Shown: positions 21,854-33,200 of the stretch, piece after piece | How positions within the stretch are numbered: position 1 is the stretch's first letter | Layout of the letters: each line of letters begins with the position of its first letter | NCBI GenBank assembly: GCA_947471745.1 | Contig: CANJKZ010000770.1 | Span: 62,001 to 126,000, forward strand | DNA length: 64,000 bases | From: Closterium sp. Naga37s-1 | Lineage: Eukaryota; Streptophyta; Zygnematophyceae; Desmidiales; Closteriaceae | Reading direction: 5' to 3' | Notes under the pieces: generated by a model | Told to the model about the DNA's origin: nothing | The model's input: only the letters and a program-made list of their open reading frames with translations | Database searches by the model: none | Made by a program: the position numbers and the translations under genes

Positions 21854-22757
21854 CCTGCCACATGGACGTCAGGTTGGGAAAACTGCGCGGCCAATCCTTG
21901 GTCCTCAACATTTTGTTAAGACCCTGGTAGAAGTCATCGTCCTGGTAGTGGCGAGACATGACGTGGCAGAAGCTGGCCAGCTCGAACTCTGCCGCTCGGT
22001 GGTTGAAGCCTGCCACGTGTGATGGAGGGACAACATTTTGTGAGTAGAAAGGACGAATCAAATCAAAACAAAACACGCTCATACAAGACAACATCCACGT
22101 GTGGATAATTACCTTGCAGCCGGTTGTTGAAGAGCCGCGCGTTGGCATCCAGCCAACTCAGCACCCGACGCTCCCGCTTGTCTGACGCTTCCGGCCACGT
22201 TTCAACTTTGTAAAGCTTGCTGCCCTCCATTTGCTTCAAGCTCCACATGCGAGTGTGCATGATTGTCGCCACCTCCAGTGCGAATGCTTTGCACAACTTG
22301 ATGCAGTCGGCCATCGAGCCGCCGTATTGGTGTCCTGGTATTGGCGCTCGCTCAGCACGATCTGATGTGAAGATGGCTCACCATCCGCATCCGAGCCGTC
22401 CACGCGTATCATTTGCCTGCCGCTGCCAAGGCGTGCGATGAATGGCGACAGTAGCTTGCTGACCCCCCCTCCGAAAATGTCCACGTATTCCACGTATCGA
22501 AGTCTGATGACTCCAATCGTGCGATCCACCTCTTGGTGAACGAGCGTGATATCAACCTGAACCAAAGATGGGCAGATGAACGACACGTTTAAATGTTACT
22601 GTAGAATTAAATGACGTGACTAAAAGAAATACATGCACAATGAATGAACACTTACTTTCTTGCGCTGGAAAAACTTGTTGAGTGCGTTGATCTTTGCCAG
22701 AAGATCCGCCAAGAAGTAGAGGCAGAAGTGAAACTTCAGGGTCTGAACTGTTACCAC

Positions 22758-22889
22758 TGTCAAAGTAACGAACGAGGATGAATGAACTAGCAAACAGTTG
22801 GGTACAAGTACTAACCCTAATTGGGTTGTACCCCTTGTGGGCTACCCCACTACAGCCTACACAAATGTATAAGCTATAATGTTCTGACA
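22758..22889 (-). repeat. 3' LTR of the D block, C/F/G type
   Basis: 132 bp from TGTCAAAGTAACG to TTCTGACA on the plus strand, followed by CACCCCCATAGGC, the complement of the polypurine tract. About 10% different from the LTR of F at 40553-40684 and of a different type from the LTR at 37074-37209. Confidence 0.88.
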
Positions 22890-23115
22890 CACCCCCATAG
22901 GCAAAGTGGGGGAGAACAAGTGGTCACAAGACCAGTCAAGAAAAGCAAAGCAAGCTCAGGGTGGATCACAAAGTCACCACACAGTCCGAGCACAAGCAAA
23001 GGGCCACAAGGCCAGTTCACATGCAGAGTTATATAAAGAGAACAAACAATACAGTGATCATACCCTAGCAAGTGCAAGCATGCAGGTATATATATAGATC
23101 ACAGTACAAGCAAAG
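22890..23115 (-). other. Conserved 3' untranslated block of the copia group
   Basis: About 226 bp from polypurine tract to the RNase H end, nearly the same in A (3473-3707), E (30070-30297), G (44013-44240), K (58330-58536) and, in its LTR-proximal part, the non-coding element I (46492-46620). Includes CTCAGGGTGGATCACAAAG and TCACATGCAGAGTTATATA. Likely carries signals for polyadenylation, packaging or plus-strand priming. Confidence 0.75.
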
Positions 23116-26100
23116 TCAAGCAGTAAGCAAGTGATGCAAAGTAGGCAGAAGGCCTAACACAGTAGCAAAGCGCTGATGATCACCAGGCGGAAGTGCCTTG
23201 GTGAAGACATCAGCAGTGTTGGCCCGAGTGGCCACGTACGCAAGACGAAGCTGGCCACGCTGCTGCAACTCTCGAGCAAGGAAGTATCGCAGAGCGATGT
23301 GCTTCGTTCGGTGCTCTAGTCTGTGCTCCTGACACAAGGCAATCATGGCCTTGTTGTCTACGTACAGGACTGGAGGCAAACGAGGCTGCTCTCCCAAGTC
23401 GGACAGCAGGTAGGTGAGCCAGCGTAGCTCCTGAGCAGCCATGGCCCCCGCGTATATCTATGCCTCACAACTGGAGCTGAGGACCGAAGACAAGCGGGTA
23501 GACCGCCAAGAAACAGAGCCAGAACCAAGGCTGAAGGTGTAACCCTGTGACGACTGCTGCGTAGCTGAGTCGTCAACCCAACAGGCGTCTGCGTGACCGG
23601 TGAGGAGAACTGGACCCCGTCCTCCAAGCACAAGCCCCATGCCCGACGTACTGCACAGGTAACGCAGTACCCTCTTCGCAACATCCCAGTGCACCTTTCG
23701 GTGCCTACCGGGAGCCACGTAGTGAGCCAGAAGGCTGAGAGGGTACGCGAGGTCAGGTCGTGTGCACGTCATCAGGTACATGAGGCAACCCACAAGCTCT
23801 GGGTACGGACCACTCGGCTCTACGGACTCGTCCGAAGGTGGAGCTGAGAGCGAGTGGCTGGTAGACAGAGGAGTGGGCTGTGGCGAGGAGAACTGGAAGC
23901 CGAAGCGCTGAAGGACCTGGTGCACCATGTGTGACTGAGTTAGTGTGATGGTGCGCCGTGCTCTGTCCCGGGTGATCTGCAGGCCAAGATAGCTGCGCAG
24001 TTCACCCAGGTCAGTGCAGGTGTGTCTCTTCTGCAGCTCCGACTTCACAAGGGTCAGTACCTCAGTGTCAGCAGTGGCAAAGACGAGGCCGTCGACGTAC
24101 ACGAGGACGTAGAACGGCGGCAGCGACGTGTCGGTGCGTAGAAACAGCGACGGGTCAGCAGTAGAAGGAGCAAACCCAAGAGCCGCAAGTGTAGTCCTCA
24201 GTGTGTCGTGCCACTCGCGAGGCGCCTGGCGAAGGCCGTAGACTGGCCGCCGGAGGCTCCACTGGGTACCTGCAGGAAACGTCCCAGTGAAACCGGGTGG
24301 TCTGCGTAGCCAGATCTCCTCGTGCAGGGTGCCCTACAAAAAAGCTGTGCTGAAGTCCAGAGAGTGTAACTCGTAGTCACGCTGAGCAGCGACGTGCAGC
24401 AATACCCGAAGAGTAGTCATCTTCGGGGTGGGGGAGAAGGTCTAGAAGTAGTGAACTCCCTGTCGCTGACTGAAGCTTCGAGCAACGTAACGCGCCTTGA
24501 AGGCAGGCGGAGAACCCGGCGGCCGCTTCACCCTGAAAATCTACATGCCATCGACTATGTTCGCCCGAGACGGGGGAACTTCATCGACGTAGGTGCCTGT
24601 GGACGTCCAGGATGCCATCTCGGCATCCATCGCTGCCTGCCACTGAGAGGAGTAAGGACCCATAATCGCTTCTGCGTAAGAGCGCGGGGTCGGGATGTCT
24701 GGAGCATCTGGGTCTCCCTCAGGGGCAAGCAGCATGGAAGCGAAACGAGGTACAGCAGCTGCAAGACACTCAAAGTCCTCCTGCCTATCCTCAAGGACGT
24801 CCGTGCCAAGAGCACACTCACCCACGACGGACGGAGGACTGGCAGACACAGACTAAGCAACTAGAGCAGTGGCGTAGTCGAGACGGCAGGCAGCAGCAAA
24901 GTCAAGCAGCTCAGCAACGAGAGCAGACGCAGTAGCAGACTCAGGTCAGTGACAGCAGTGGCGAGGAGACGAGAGAGAGTGGGACTGGCAGCACGAGCGC
25001 GGTCAGATGCAGGGTCAGGGACCTCAGGAAGTGAGGACTCAGGAGGAGCAGGTAGAGGAACACGAAGTGGAACAGAGGAAGGACGGAGTGCCATAGCGTG
25101 TGTGCCGGGGACAGGAGGAGGACGCGAACGAGGAGCGCGACGAGCAGTGCGAACAGGCGAGACAGGACGAGACGCAGGCTCACGATGCTCTGTAAGACCG
25201 CCGGATTTCTTAGTGTAAGGAGAGGGAGCAGGTAGTGGGTTGGCCGGCTGTAACGGCAGCTGCGACTGGTCAGGCGGTGGACACAGGAAGGGAGGAGGAA
25301 GACCAGTAGAAGACGGGACACCCAGAACCTACTGAAGCAGGGGAACGAAGTACGGTCGCGGCCGCACAGTGCCTCCAGTACCTCCAGTGTCAGGGTCAAC
25401 AGCTCCAGCTCCTGAAACTCCAGCGCCTCCGGCGCCAGTGCCTCCAACTCCAGCTGCTTCAGCTCTAGTTCCTCAAGCTCCAGTGCCTCCAGCGCCAGCT
25501 GCTCCAGGCTCCGTAGGGTCTCCAGCTCTAGTGCACCCAACACCACCAGTCCCGGCAGCTCCAGCACCACTAGTATGAGCACCTCCAGGACCAGTAGCCG
25601 CAGTACCTCCAGTACCGCCAGCTCCAGCAGTAACAGTGGTACCTCCAGCTCTAGTGTCTCCAGCGCATCCAACTCCGGGAGCTCCACTCCGACGGTGTGC
25701 GCGCCGAACAAGCCACTCACGCAGCTGCTGCGAGGACAGTCGCGACAAAGCACCAGCAAGACCTCCAGACGAAGCAGCTCCCCGAGGCTCAGCACCCCTA
25801 GACTCCGCACCCTCTGACTCAGCACCCCCAGGCTCAACACCCTCAGGCTCAGCACCCCCAGGCTCAGCACCCCCAGACCCAGCGCCCTCAGACCCCTCAC
25901 CCCCCGGCTCCGCACCCCCAGACGCAGCACCCCCATACGCAGCACCTGGAGCAGCACCTGAGCCGACAGCTACCTGAACAGGCGCAGTACCAGGGAGTGG
26001 GTCTACCTGAGACACACACGAGGGAGCAGGACCCTGGGGTGGGAGGGGGTCTACCAGAGGTGGACCGAGAGCAAGGAAGAGCGGCGGGGGCGGGGGAGGG

Positions 26101-28859
26101 GCAGAGCGGTAGGGGAAGAGACGGTAGAAGGGAACCGACTCGTCGAACGTGACGTCGTGAGACGGGAGGACACGGCGCGAGGTGGGGTGGTAAAACTGCC
26201 AGCCAGGCGCGTCAGGGACAAAGCCAAGGAAGACGCAGGGAATGGCGCGGGCGGAGAGCTTGTCCGCGGACGTATCGCGAACAAAGGCACGAGAACCCCA
26301 CAGCCGGAACACCGACGCATCGCCAACCTTCCCCGTCCAACGCAGTGTGGGCGAGGTCTCCGGCAAGGAGACACGGGGCCAGAGGTTGAGCTGATGCGCA
26401 GCGTACCGGACCGCAAACGGCCACAGAAAATGGGGCGCAGCCGCACGGATCATGGAGGTACGAGCGACCTCCATGACTAAGCCAATGCGGTGCTAAAAAA
26501 TCCCATTTTGCTGAGGGGAGGCCGGAAGCGTGAACGACTGGAGAATGCCCTCCCCACGACAAAAGTCGGAGGAGAACTCACCACCTCTGTCAGAGTGCAG
26601 ACGTAGGACAGGAAGGTCCGTACCGAAGCACTCGCGGAGCTGGAGACGGACTGTGCAGATCCAAGGGATCAAGACATCAACGACTTCACCCTTGCTGCGC
26701 AAGGGGAAGACCGTGGTGTACCGCATGTAGTCATCAGCGACCAGCAAAAAGTAGCGCTCGCGGTCCTGTCCACTGACGCGGGCTGGGCCCCACACGTCCA
26801 TGTGGAGAGTCTGCAGGGGAGCAGTCCTCGGGGGAATCGAGGAGGAGTGAGGAGCGGCGCGCTGCCGTCCCTCGACGCAAGGAAGGCAGGGCGGGGCAGG
26901 TGAGGGCGGCAGGGGAGGCAGAGACCTGGGTAGACCAGAGACGAGAAAGTGGGAGTTTATGCCACGAAGGCGTGGCAGGGAGGGGTGACCCAGGCGGTGG
27001 TGCCACAGAAGAGTCTGGTGCGACAGGAGGCGACACGAGCAAGAGGCGGCTACCTGACCTGACGCGGACACCTGAGCAGAAGCAGCGACCTGAGAAGGCC
27101 CGGTAGTCAGCGTGTACAGACTCGACCCTGGCCGATGAGTGAACGTAGCCAGGTGACGCCTTGTCCGTGTGCACGTGCAGATCAACACACGCTGACCCGC
27201 AGGAGTGGTGGTAGTGACCATCGCATCCTGAAGGGCAGCGGTACTCACCAAGTTCGTAGAGAACGAGGGGAGGTGAAGACCTGACAGTGAGCCGGACGGA
27301 ACCGCCGGACACGGGAGGACAGTGGAGGAACTGGCCACTACTGGGACCCTAGAGGGGTCAGCCAGTCTGACCGGGACAGGTGTAGGGAGAGGAGTGAGAG
27401 TGGTACTGTCACGAAAGAAATTGCGCGAGGCGCCGCAGTCCAACGTGAAGGTGTGCAATGCCTCAGCAGGCGCAATACCAGGGGGAGTACTTGACGCACT
27501 AGCACCTAGAGCAGCAACCGCTATACCTGGGTCAGGTGGCACACACCGGTAACAGTCACCCTCAGCACTAAAAGACAAAGCATACATGACAGAGATAATA
27601 GCATCATACTCTAGGTCAAAGATAGCAACTCCCGACCTAAGCAAATCCGTCCAGCGAGGGCGCTCGACGTCGTCACCAAACTCAGCACGCCAGGCGTCGT
27701 CAAGGCGGGAGAAGCAGCGGTGCTCAATGTGAAACTTCCCGCATGTCTGGCCCGCACGGACACCCGTGCGAATGACATACGGGCAGGTCTCACTACCCCC
27801 ACCTGTCCCACGCTGAACCAACCACTCACGGAGCTGCTGGGGCGACTGGGTCTCGCTCCGGCGTTGCTGCTGCTGTCGCTGGCCACCACCAAGGCCTCCA
27901 CGCAGAGGTCCAGACCTGCCACCACCAGTCCCACCGCCTCCACTGCCGCCACTCCCTCCGCTGCCTCCACCGCCGCCACCAGAGCCCCCACTACCGCCAC
28001 TGGTCCCACCGCCGCCCCTACCACTGCTCCCACTGCCACCTCCACCACCACCGCTGCCACCTCCATCACCCCGGCCACCCTTGCCGTTGCTGCTGCGGCG
28101 CTTCGCACTAGTCAAAGCAGCACCGACGTCCTCAGGAACAGAGACGTCTACAGCAGCAGCAGAGGCAAAGGAGGGGGAAAGGGGAGAGGGGGAGCACCCC
28201 TCAAAGAAGGGCGGGCGCGGAGTGCCACGAGCAGCAGCTACAGCAACTGCACTGGTCTCACCTGCGAGGAGATGCTGCTCGAGGAGGTCAACAGTGAGGG
28301 AGGTGGGGTCAAGGGAGAGAAAGTGGTCCCTGACAGAGCGAAGAGAGTCAGGGAGGCGAGAGACAATGAAGTAGAGGGTGATGAACATGGGGGGCTGGTT
28401 CGTGGTAAGGAACTCAGCAGGGACGGTAGCGCGGTAGCGAGCGTCGCTAGTGCGCAGGTGGGTAACCAGGTCCGCTACGGTGGCAAACGCCGACAGCTCA
28501 GGGAACAGGTAGGGCCGTAGCAGTCTGCCTAGAGCAGCAGTGGCAGGGGAGGAGTAGCGAGCAACGACAGTGTCGTACATGGCCTGTGCTGTCCTGTGCT
28601 GTCCAAAGTGGGTACATTCGGCCACCGGCAGGTGGTTGCGAATGGCTAAGCGGGCAGTAGCGTCTCGAGAAAGCCACTGGGAACGAGTCAAACCATCAGC
28701 TATGGCGGGAGGGGCTGGAGCGACACCGGACACGTGGTCAAACAGCAAGACACTGTCCTTAATATCGCTCAGTAGGTACAGTTGCAGATCATCGTGCCAC
28801 GTGTCAAATGCAACCGGTCTGCCCTCGTGATTGAATGCTAGGACTCGAAGCGAAGCCAT
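23116..28859 (-). pseudogene. gag-pol region of element D
   Basis: Gag starts at the ATG at 28859 (MASLRVLAFNHEG) and is closest to gag of B. The zinc knuckle lies near 27713-27787, protease near 27430-27450, integrase about 26490-26815, a repeat-rich linker about 25000-25950, reverse transcriptase about 23900-24650 (active-site region near 24086-24100) and RNase H about 23116-23640 (ending LHHLLTA). Fossil with several breaks. Confidence 0.86.
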
Positions 28860-29932
28860 AGTGGCGCAGTACTCAGGAGCAGCAGTAGCAGCAGTAATCA
28901 AGGGGCCAAGGGGCGGGGCCAAGGGGCCTAGGGGCCTGGGGGCCAAGGGGTCAAGGGGCCAAGGGGCCGAGGGGCCGAGGCTAGGGCCCGAGGGGCCTAG
29001 GGGCCGAGGGGCCAAACACGAGGGCCTAGGGGCCTAGGGGCCAAGGGGCCAAAGGTCCTAGGGGCTGAGGGGCCGAGGGGACTAGGGGCCGAGGGGCCAA
29101 GGGGCGGGGCCGAGGGGCCAAACACAAGGCCAAGGGGCCGAGGGGCCGAGCCCAGGGGCCGAGGCTAGGGGCCGAGGCTAGGGGCCGAGGGGCCAAACAC
29201 GAGGGTGAGGGCCAAGGGGCCAAGGGGCCAAAGGTCCTAGGGGCTGAGGGGCCGAGGGGACTAGGGGCCGAGGGGCCAAGGGGCGGGGCCGAGGGGCCAA
29301 ACACAAGGCCAAGGGGCCGAGGGGCCGAGCCCAGGGGCCGAGGCTAGGGGCCGAGGCTAGGGGCCGAGGGGCCAAACACGAGGGTGAGGGCCAAGGGGCC
29401 AAGGGGCCGAGGTGCCGAGGTGCCTTGGGGCCAAGGGGCCAAGGGGCCAAGGGGCCAAGGGGCAGAGGGGCCAAGGCTAGGGGCCGAGGGGCCGAGGGGC
29501 CAAACACAAGGGTGGCGGGGCCGAAGGGGCCAAGGAGCCGAGGGGCCGAGGCTAGGGGCCGAGGGGCCTTGGGGCCGAGGGGCCAAACACGAGGTCAAGG
29601 GGCCGAGGGGCCGAGCCTAGGGGCAGAGGCTAGGGGCCGAGGGGCCAAACACGAGGGTGAAGGCCGAGGGGCCAAGGGGCCGAGGTGCCTAGGTGCCTGG
29701 GGGCCAAGGGGCCAAGGGGCCGAGGGGCCGAGGCTAGGGGCCGAGGGGCCAAACACAAGGGTGGCGGGGCCGAGGGGGGCCAAGGAGCCAAGGGGCCGAG
29801 GCTAGGGGCCGAGGGGCCTAGGGGCCGAGGGGCCAAACAAGAGGGTGGCAGGGCCGAGGGGCCAAATGGGCCTAGGGGCCGAGGGGCGGGGCCGAGGGGC
29901 GAAAGAGGCCTAGGGGCCGAGGTGCGCGGCTA
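28860..29932 (-). repeat. GC-rich leader of element D, gag-proximal part
   Basis: About 1.07 kb of GGGGCCGAGGGGCC-type units with GCCAAACACGAGG inserts. A block of about 176 bp is repeated almost exactly (starting near 29040 and near 29216), so the array also grows by larger duplications. No gene supported. Confidence 0.82.
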
Positions 29933-29937
29933 GGGGC

Positions 29938-30069
29938 TGTGAGAGAATTGACGAAAGAATGAATGAACTAGAAATTAGATGGGTACAAGTAGAAAACACA
30001 TAAGTGTTGTACCCTCTAAGAACTACCCCACTACAGCCTAAATAGACTATAGCAGATATAAGTTTGACA
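29938..30069 (-). repeat. 3' LTR of element E
   Basis: 132 bp from TGTGAGAGAATTGACG to AGTTTGACA; one difference from 36088-36219. Confidence 0.92.
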
Positions 30070-30297
30070 CACCCCCTAGGCAAAGTGGGGGAGAACAAGA
30101 GGTCACAAGACCAGTCAAGAAAAGCAAAGCAAGCTCAGGGTGGATCACAAAGTCACCACACAGTCTGAGCACAAGCAAAGGGCCATAAGGCCAGTTCACA
30201 TGCAGAGTTATATAAAGGAAAGCAAACAGTACAGTGAACACAACCTAGCAAGTGTAAGCATGCAGGTATAAGCATATAGAGTACAGTACAAGCAGAG

Positions 30298-33200
30298 TCA
30301 AGAAGTCAACAAGTGAGGCACAGTAGGGACAAGGCCTAACACAGTACAGAAACGCTGATGATCACAAGGCTGAAGCGCCTTGGTGAAAACATCAGCAGTA
30401 TTGGCCTGAAAGGCCAAGTAAACAAGACGAAGCTGGCCACGCTGCTGCAACTCTCGAGCAAGGAAGTAGCGCAGAGCAATGTGCTTTGTTCTGTGCTCCA
30501 GTCTGTGCTCCTGACACAAGGCCAGCATGGCCTTGTTGTCGACGTACAGAACTGGAGGAGAACGAGGCGCCTCTCCCAAGTCGGTCAGCAGGTAGGTGAG
30601 CCAGCGAAGCTCCTGTGCAGCCATGGCCCCAGCGTAGATCTCAGCCTCACAACTGGAGCTGAGAACAGAAGAAGAGCGGGTAGACCGCCAGGAGACAGAA
30701 CCGGAGCCAAGGCTGAAGGTGTAACCCTGTGACGACCGCTGCGTAGCCAAGTCGTCAACCCAGGAGGCGTCAGCGTGACCAGTGAGGACAACTCGAGCCC
30801 GTCCTCCAAGCACGAGCCCCATGCCCGATGTACTGCACAAGTATCGCAACACCCTCTTCGCAGCATCCCAGTGCACCTTTCGGTGCCTGCCGGGAGCCAC
30901 GTAGCGAGCCAGAAGGCTGAGAGGGTATGCGAGGTGAGGTCGTGTGCAAGTCATCAGGTACATGAGGCAGCCCACAAGCTCTGGATACGGGCCACTCGGC
31001 TCTACGGACTCGTCCGAAGGTGGAGCTGAGAGCGAGTGACCGGTAGGCAGAGGAGTGGACTGTGGCGAGGAGTAGGTGAAGCCGAAGCGCTGAAGGACCT
31101 GCTGCACCATGTGTGACTGAGTCAAGGTAATGGTGCGCTGTGCTCTGTCCCGGGTGATCCGCAAGCCAAGATAGCTTGTGAGCTCACCCAGGTCTGTGCA
31201 TGTGTGTCTCTTCTGCAGCTCGGACTTCACGTGGGCGAGTGCCTCCGTGTCAGCAGTAGCAAAGACAAGGTCGTCTACGTACACAAGAACGTAGAACGGC
31301 GGCAGAGTAGCGTCAGTGCGTAGAAACAGAGAAGGGTCAGCAGTGGAAGGAGCAAAACCAAGAGCAGCAAGAGTCGTCCTGAGCGTGTCGTGCCACTCAC
31401 GGGGCGCCTGGCGGAGACCGTAGACTGGCCGCCGGAGGCTCCACTGGGTACCAGCAGGAAACGACCCAGTGAAACCAGGTGGGCGGCGCAGCCAGATCTC
31501 CTCGTGCAGGCTGCCCTGTAGGAAGGCTGTGCTGAAGTCAAGCGAGTGGAGCTCGTAGTCACGCTGAGCAGCAACGTGCAGCAGTACCCGAAGAGTGGTC
31601 ATCTTCGGGGTAGGGGAGAAGGTCTGAAAGAAGTCAACTCCCTGTCGCTGACTGAAGCCACGTGCAACGTAACGCGCCTTGAAGGCAGGCGGAGAACCCG
31701 GCGGACGCTTCACCCTGAAGATCCACATGCCACTGACGATGTTCGCCCCAGGTGGGGGAACCTCGTCTACGTAGGTGCCTGTGGACTTCCAGGAAGCCAT
31801 CTCTGCGTCCATGGCTGCCTGCCACTGGGAGGAGTAGGGACCCTCTATCGCCTCTGCGTAAGAGCGCGGGGTCGGGATGTCTAGTGCATCCGGGTCTCCC
31901 TCAGGGGCAAGCAGCATGGACACGAGATGAGGTGAAGCAGCTGCAAAACACTCAAGGTCCTCCTGCCTGTCCTCAAGGACGTCCATGCCAAGAGCACACT
32001 CACCCCCGACGGACGGAGGACAGACAGACGCACACTCAGCAACAAGACTAGCGGCGTAGTCTAGGCGACAGGCTGCAGCAAAGTCAACAAGCTCAGCAAC
32101 AAAAGCAGACGCAGCAGAGAACTCAAACAGGGGGTCAGTGACAGCAGTGGCCAGAAAGCGCGTGACAGTAGGACTAGCAGCACGAAGGGAGTCAGACTCC
32201 GGGTCCGGACCGTCAGGAAGAGAGGACGCAGGAGGAGAGGGTAGAGGGACACGCTGTGGAGCAGTGGAAGGACGCAGAGTCATAGAGTGAGTGCCAGGAA
32301 CAGGAGGAAGACGCGGACGCGAAACACGACCAGCGCGAACAGAACGGACAGGCGACGTAGAACGAGATGCAGGCGACACAGGACGCGACTCAGGCTCACG
32401 ACGCTCCGTAAGACCTCTAGTCGGACCAGAGTAAGGAGAAGGACCAGGCAGCGGAGAGGCCGGCTGTAACTGCGACTGAGACGGGACAGGCGGTGGACTC
32501 AGGGAAGGAGGAGGAGGACCAGGAGAAGGTGGGGAGCCAAGAACCTGCTGAAGAAGCGGAACGTAGTACGGCCGCGGCCGCGCAGCGCCTCGAGAAACAG
32601 CAGAGACAGAACCGGTACCCTCAGCCTCAGGGTCTCCAGTCCTAGCAGCACCTCCAGCAGCTCCAGCACCAGCACCACCTCCAGCAGCACCAGCACCTCC
32701 AGTAGCTCCAGTAGCACCTCCAGCACCAGCAGCACCTCCAGCAGCTCCAGCACCAGCAGCACCTACAGCAGCTCCAGCACCTCCAGCAGCACCCGGACCA
32801 GCAGCACCTCCAGCAGCAACCCGACAGCGCCGAGAGTACCACTCACGAAGCCGCTGTGGAGAGATGGGCTCCCGCCGCGACGGGACACCCAGAGCACCTC
32901 TTGACTCAGCACACGCAGGCTCAGCACCTCCAGACGCAGTACCCTCAGGCGCCACACCCCCAGGCTCAGCACCCCCAGACTCAGCACCCCCAGTCTCCGC
33001 ACCCCCAGGCCCCGCACCCGCAGGGTAAGCACCCCTAGCAGCACCTGAGTCGACAGCTACCTCGACCGGCTCGGCAGGGTCTACCTGGGACACACCTGAG
33101 GGGGCAGGACCCTGGGGGGGGAGGGGGTCTACCAGGGGAGTACCTGGTGCGAGGAAGAGCGGCGGGGGGGGGGGAGAGGCAGTGCGGTAGGGAAAGAGAT

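Larger units (their letters stand above)
18923..22757 (-). pseudogene. hAT-like transposase or transposase-derived gene, 3' part, interrupted
   Basis: Minus-strand exons with good splice borders: 22757-22656 (FLADLLAKINALNKFFQRKK), 22557-22113 (VDITLVHQEVDRTIG; SMADCIKLCKAFALEVATIM), and 22009-21854 (NHRAAEFELASFCHVMSRHY), the last continuing at 19187-18923. The final piece has the hAT C-terminal dimerisation signature (IPLSTVECEHGFSRQNVIKS, then LSELMTLNML) and ends at a stop at 18923. Element C sits inside the last coding exon and an LTR at 22758 cuts the gene off upstream; no N-terminal half was found. One reading-frame change is apparent near 22330. The form with many introns resembles host-embedded hAT-derived genes (ZNF862-like); whether it was a transposon or a domesticated gene cannot be told. 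Confidence 0.72.
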
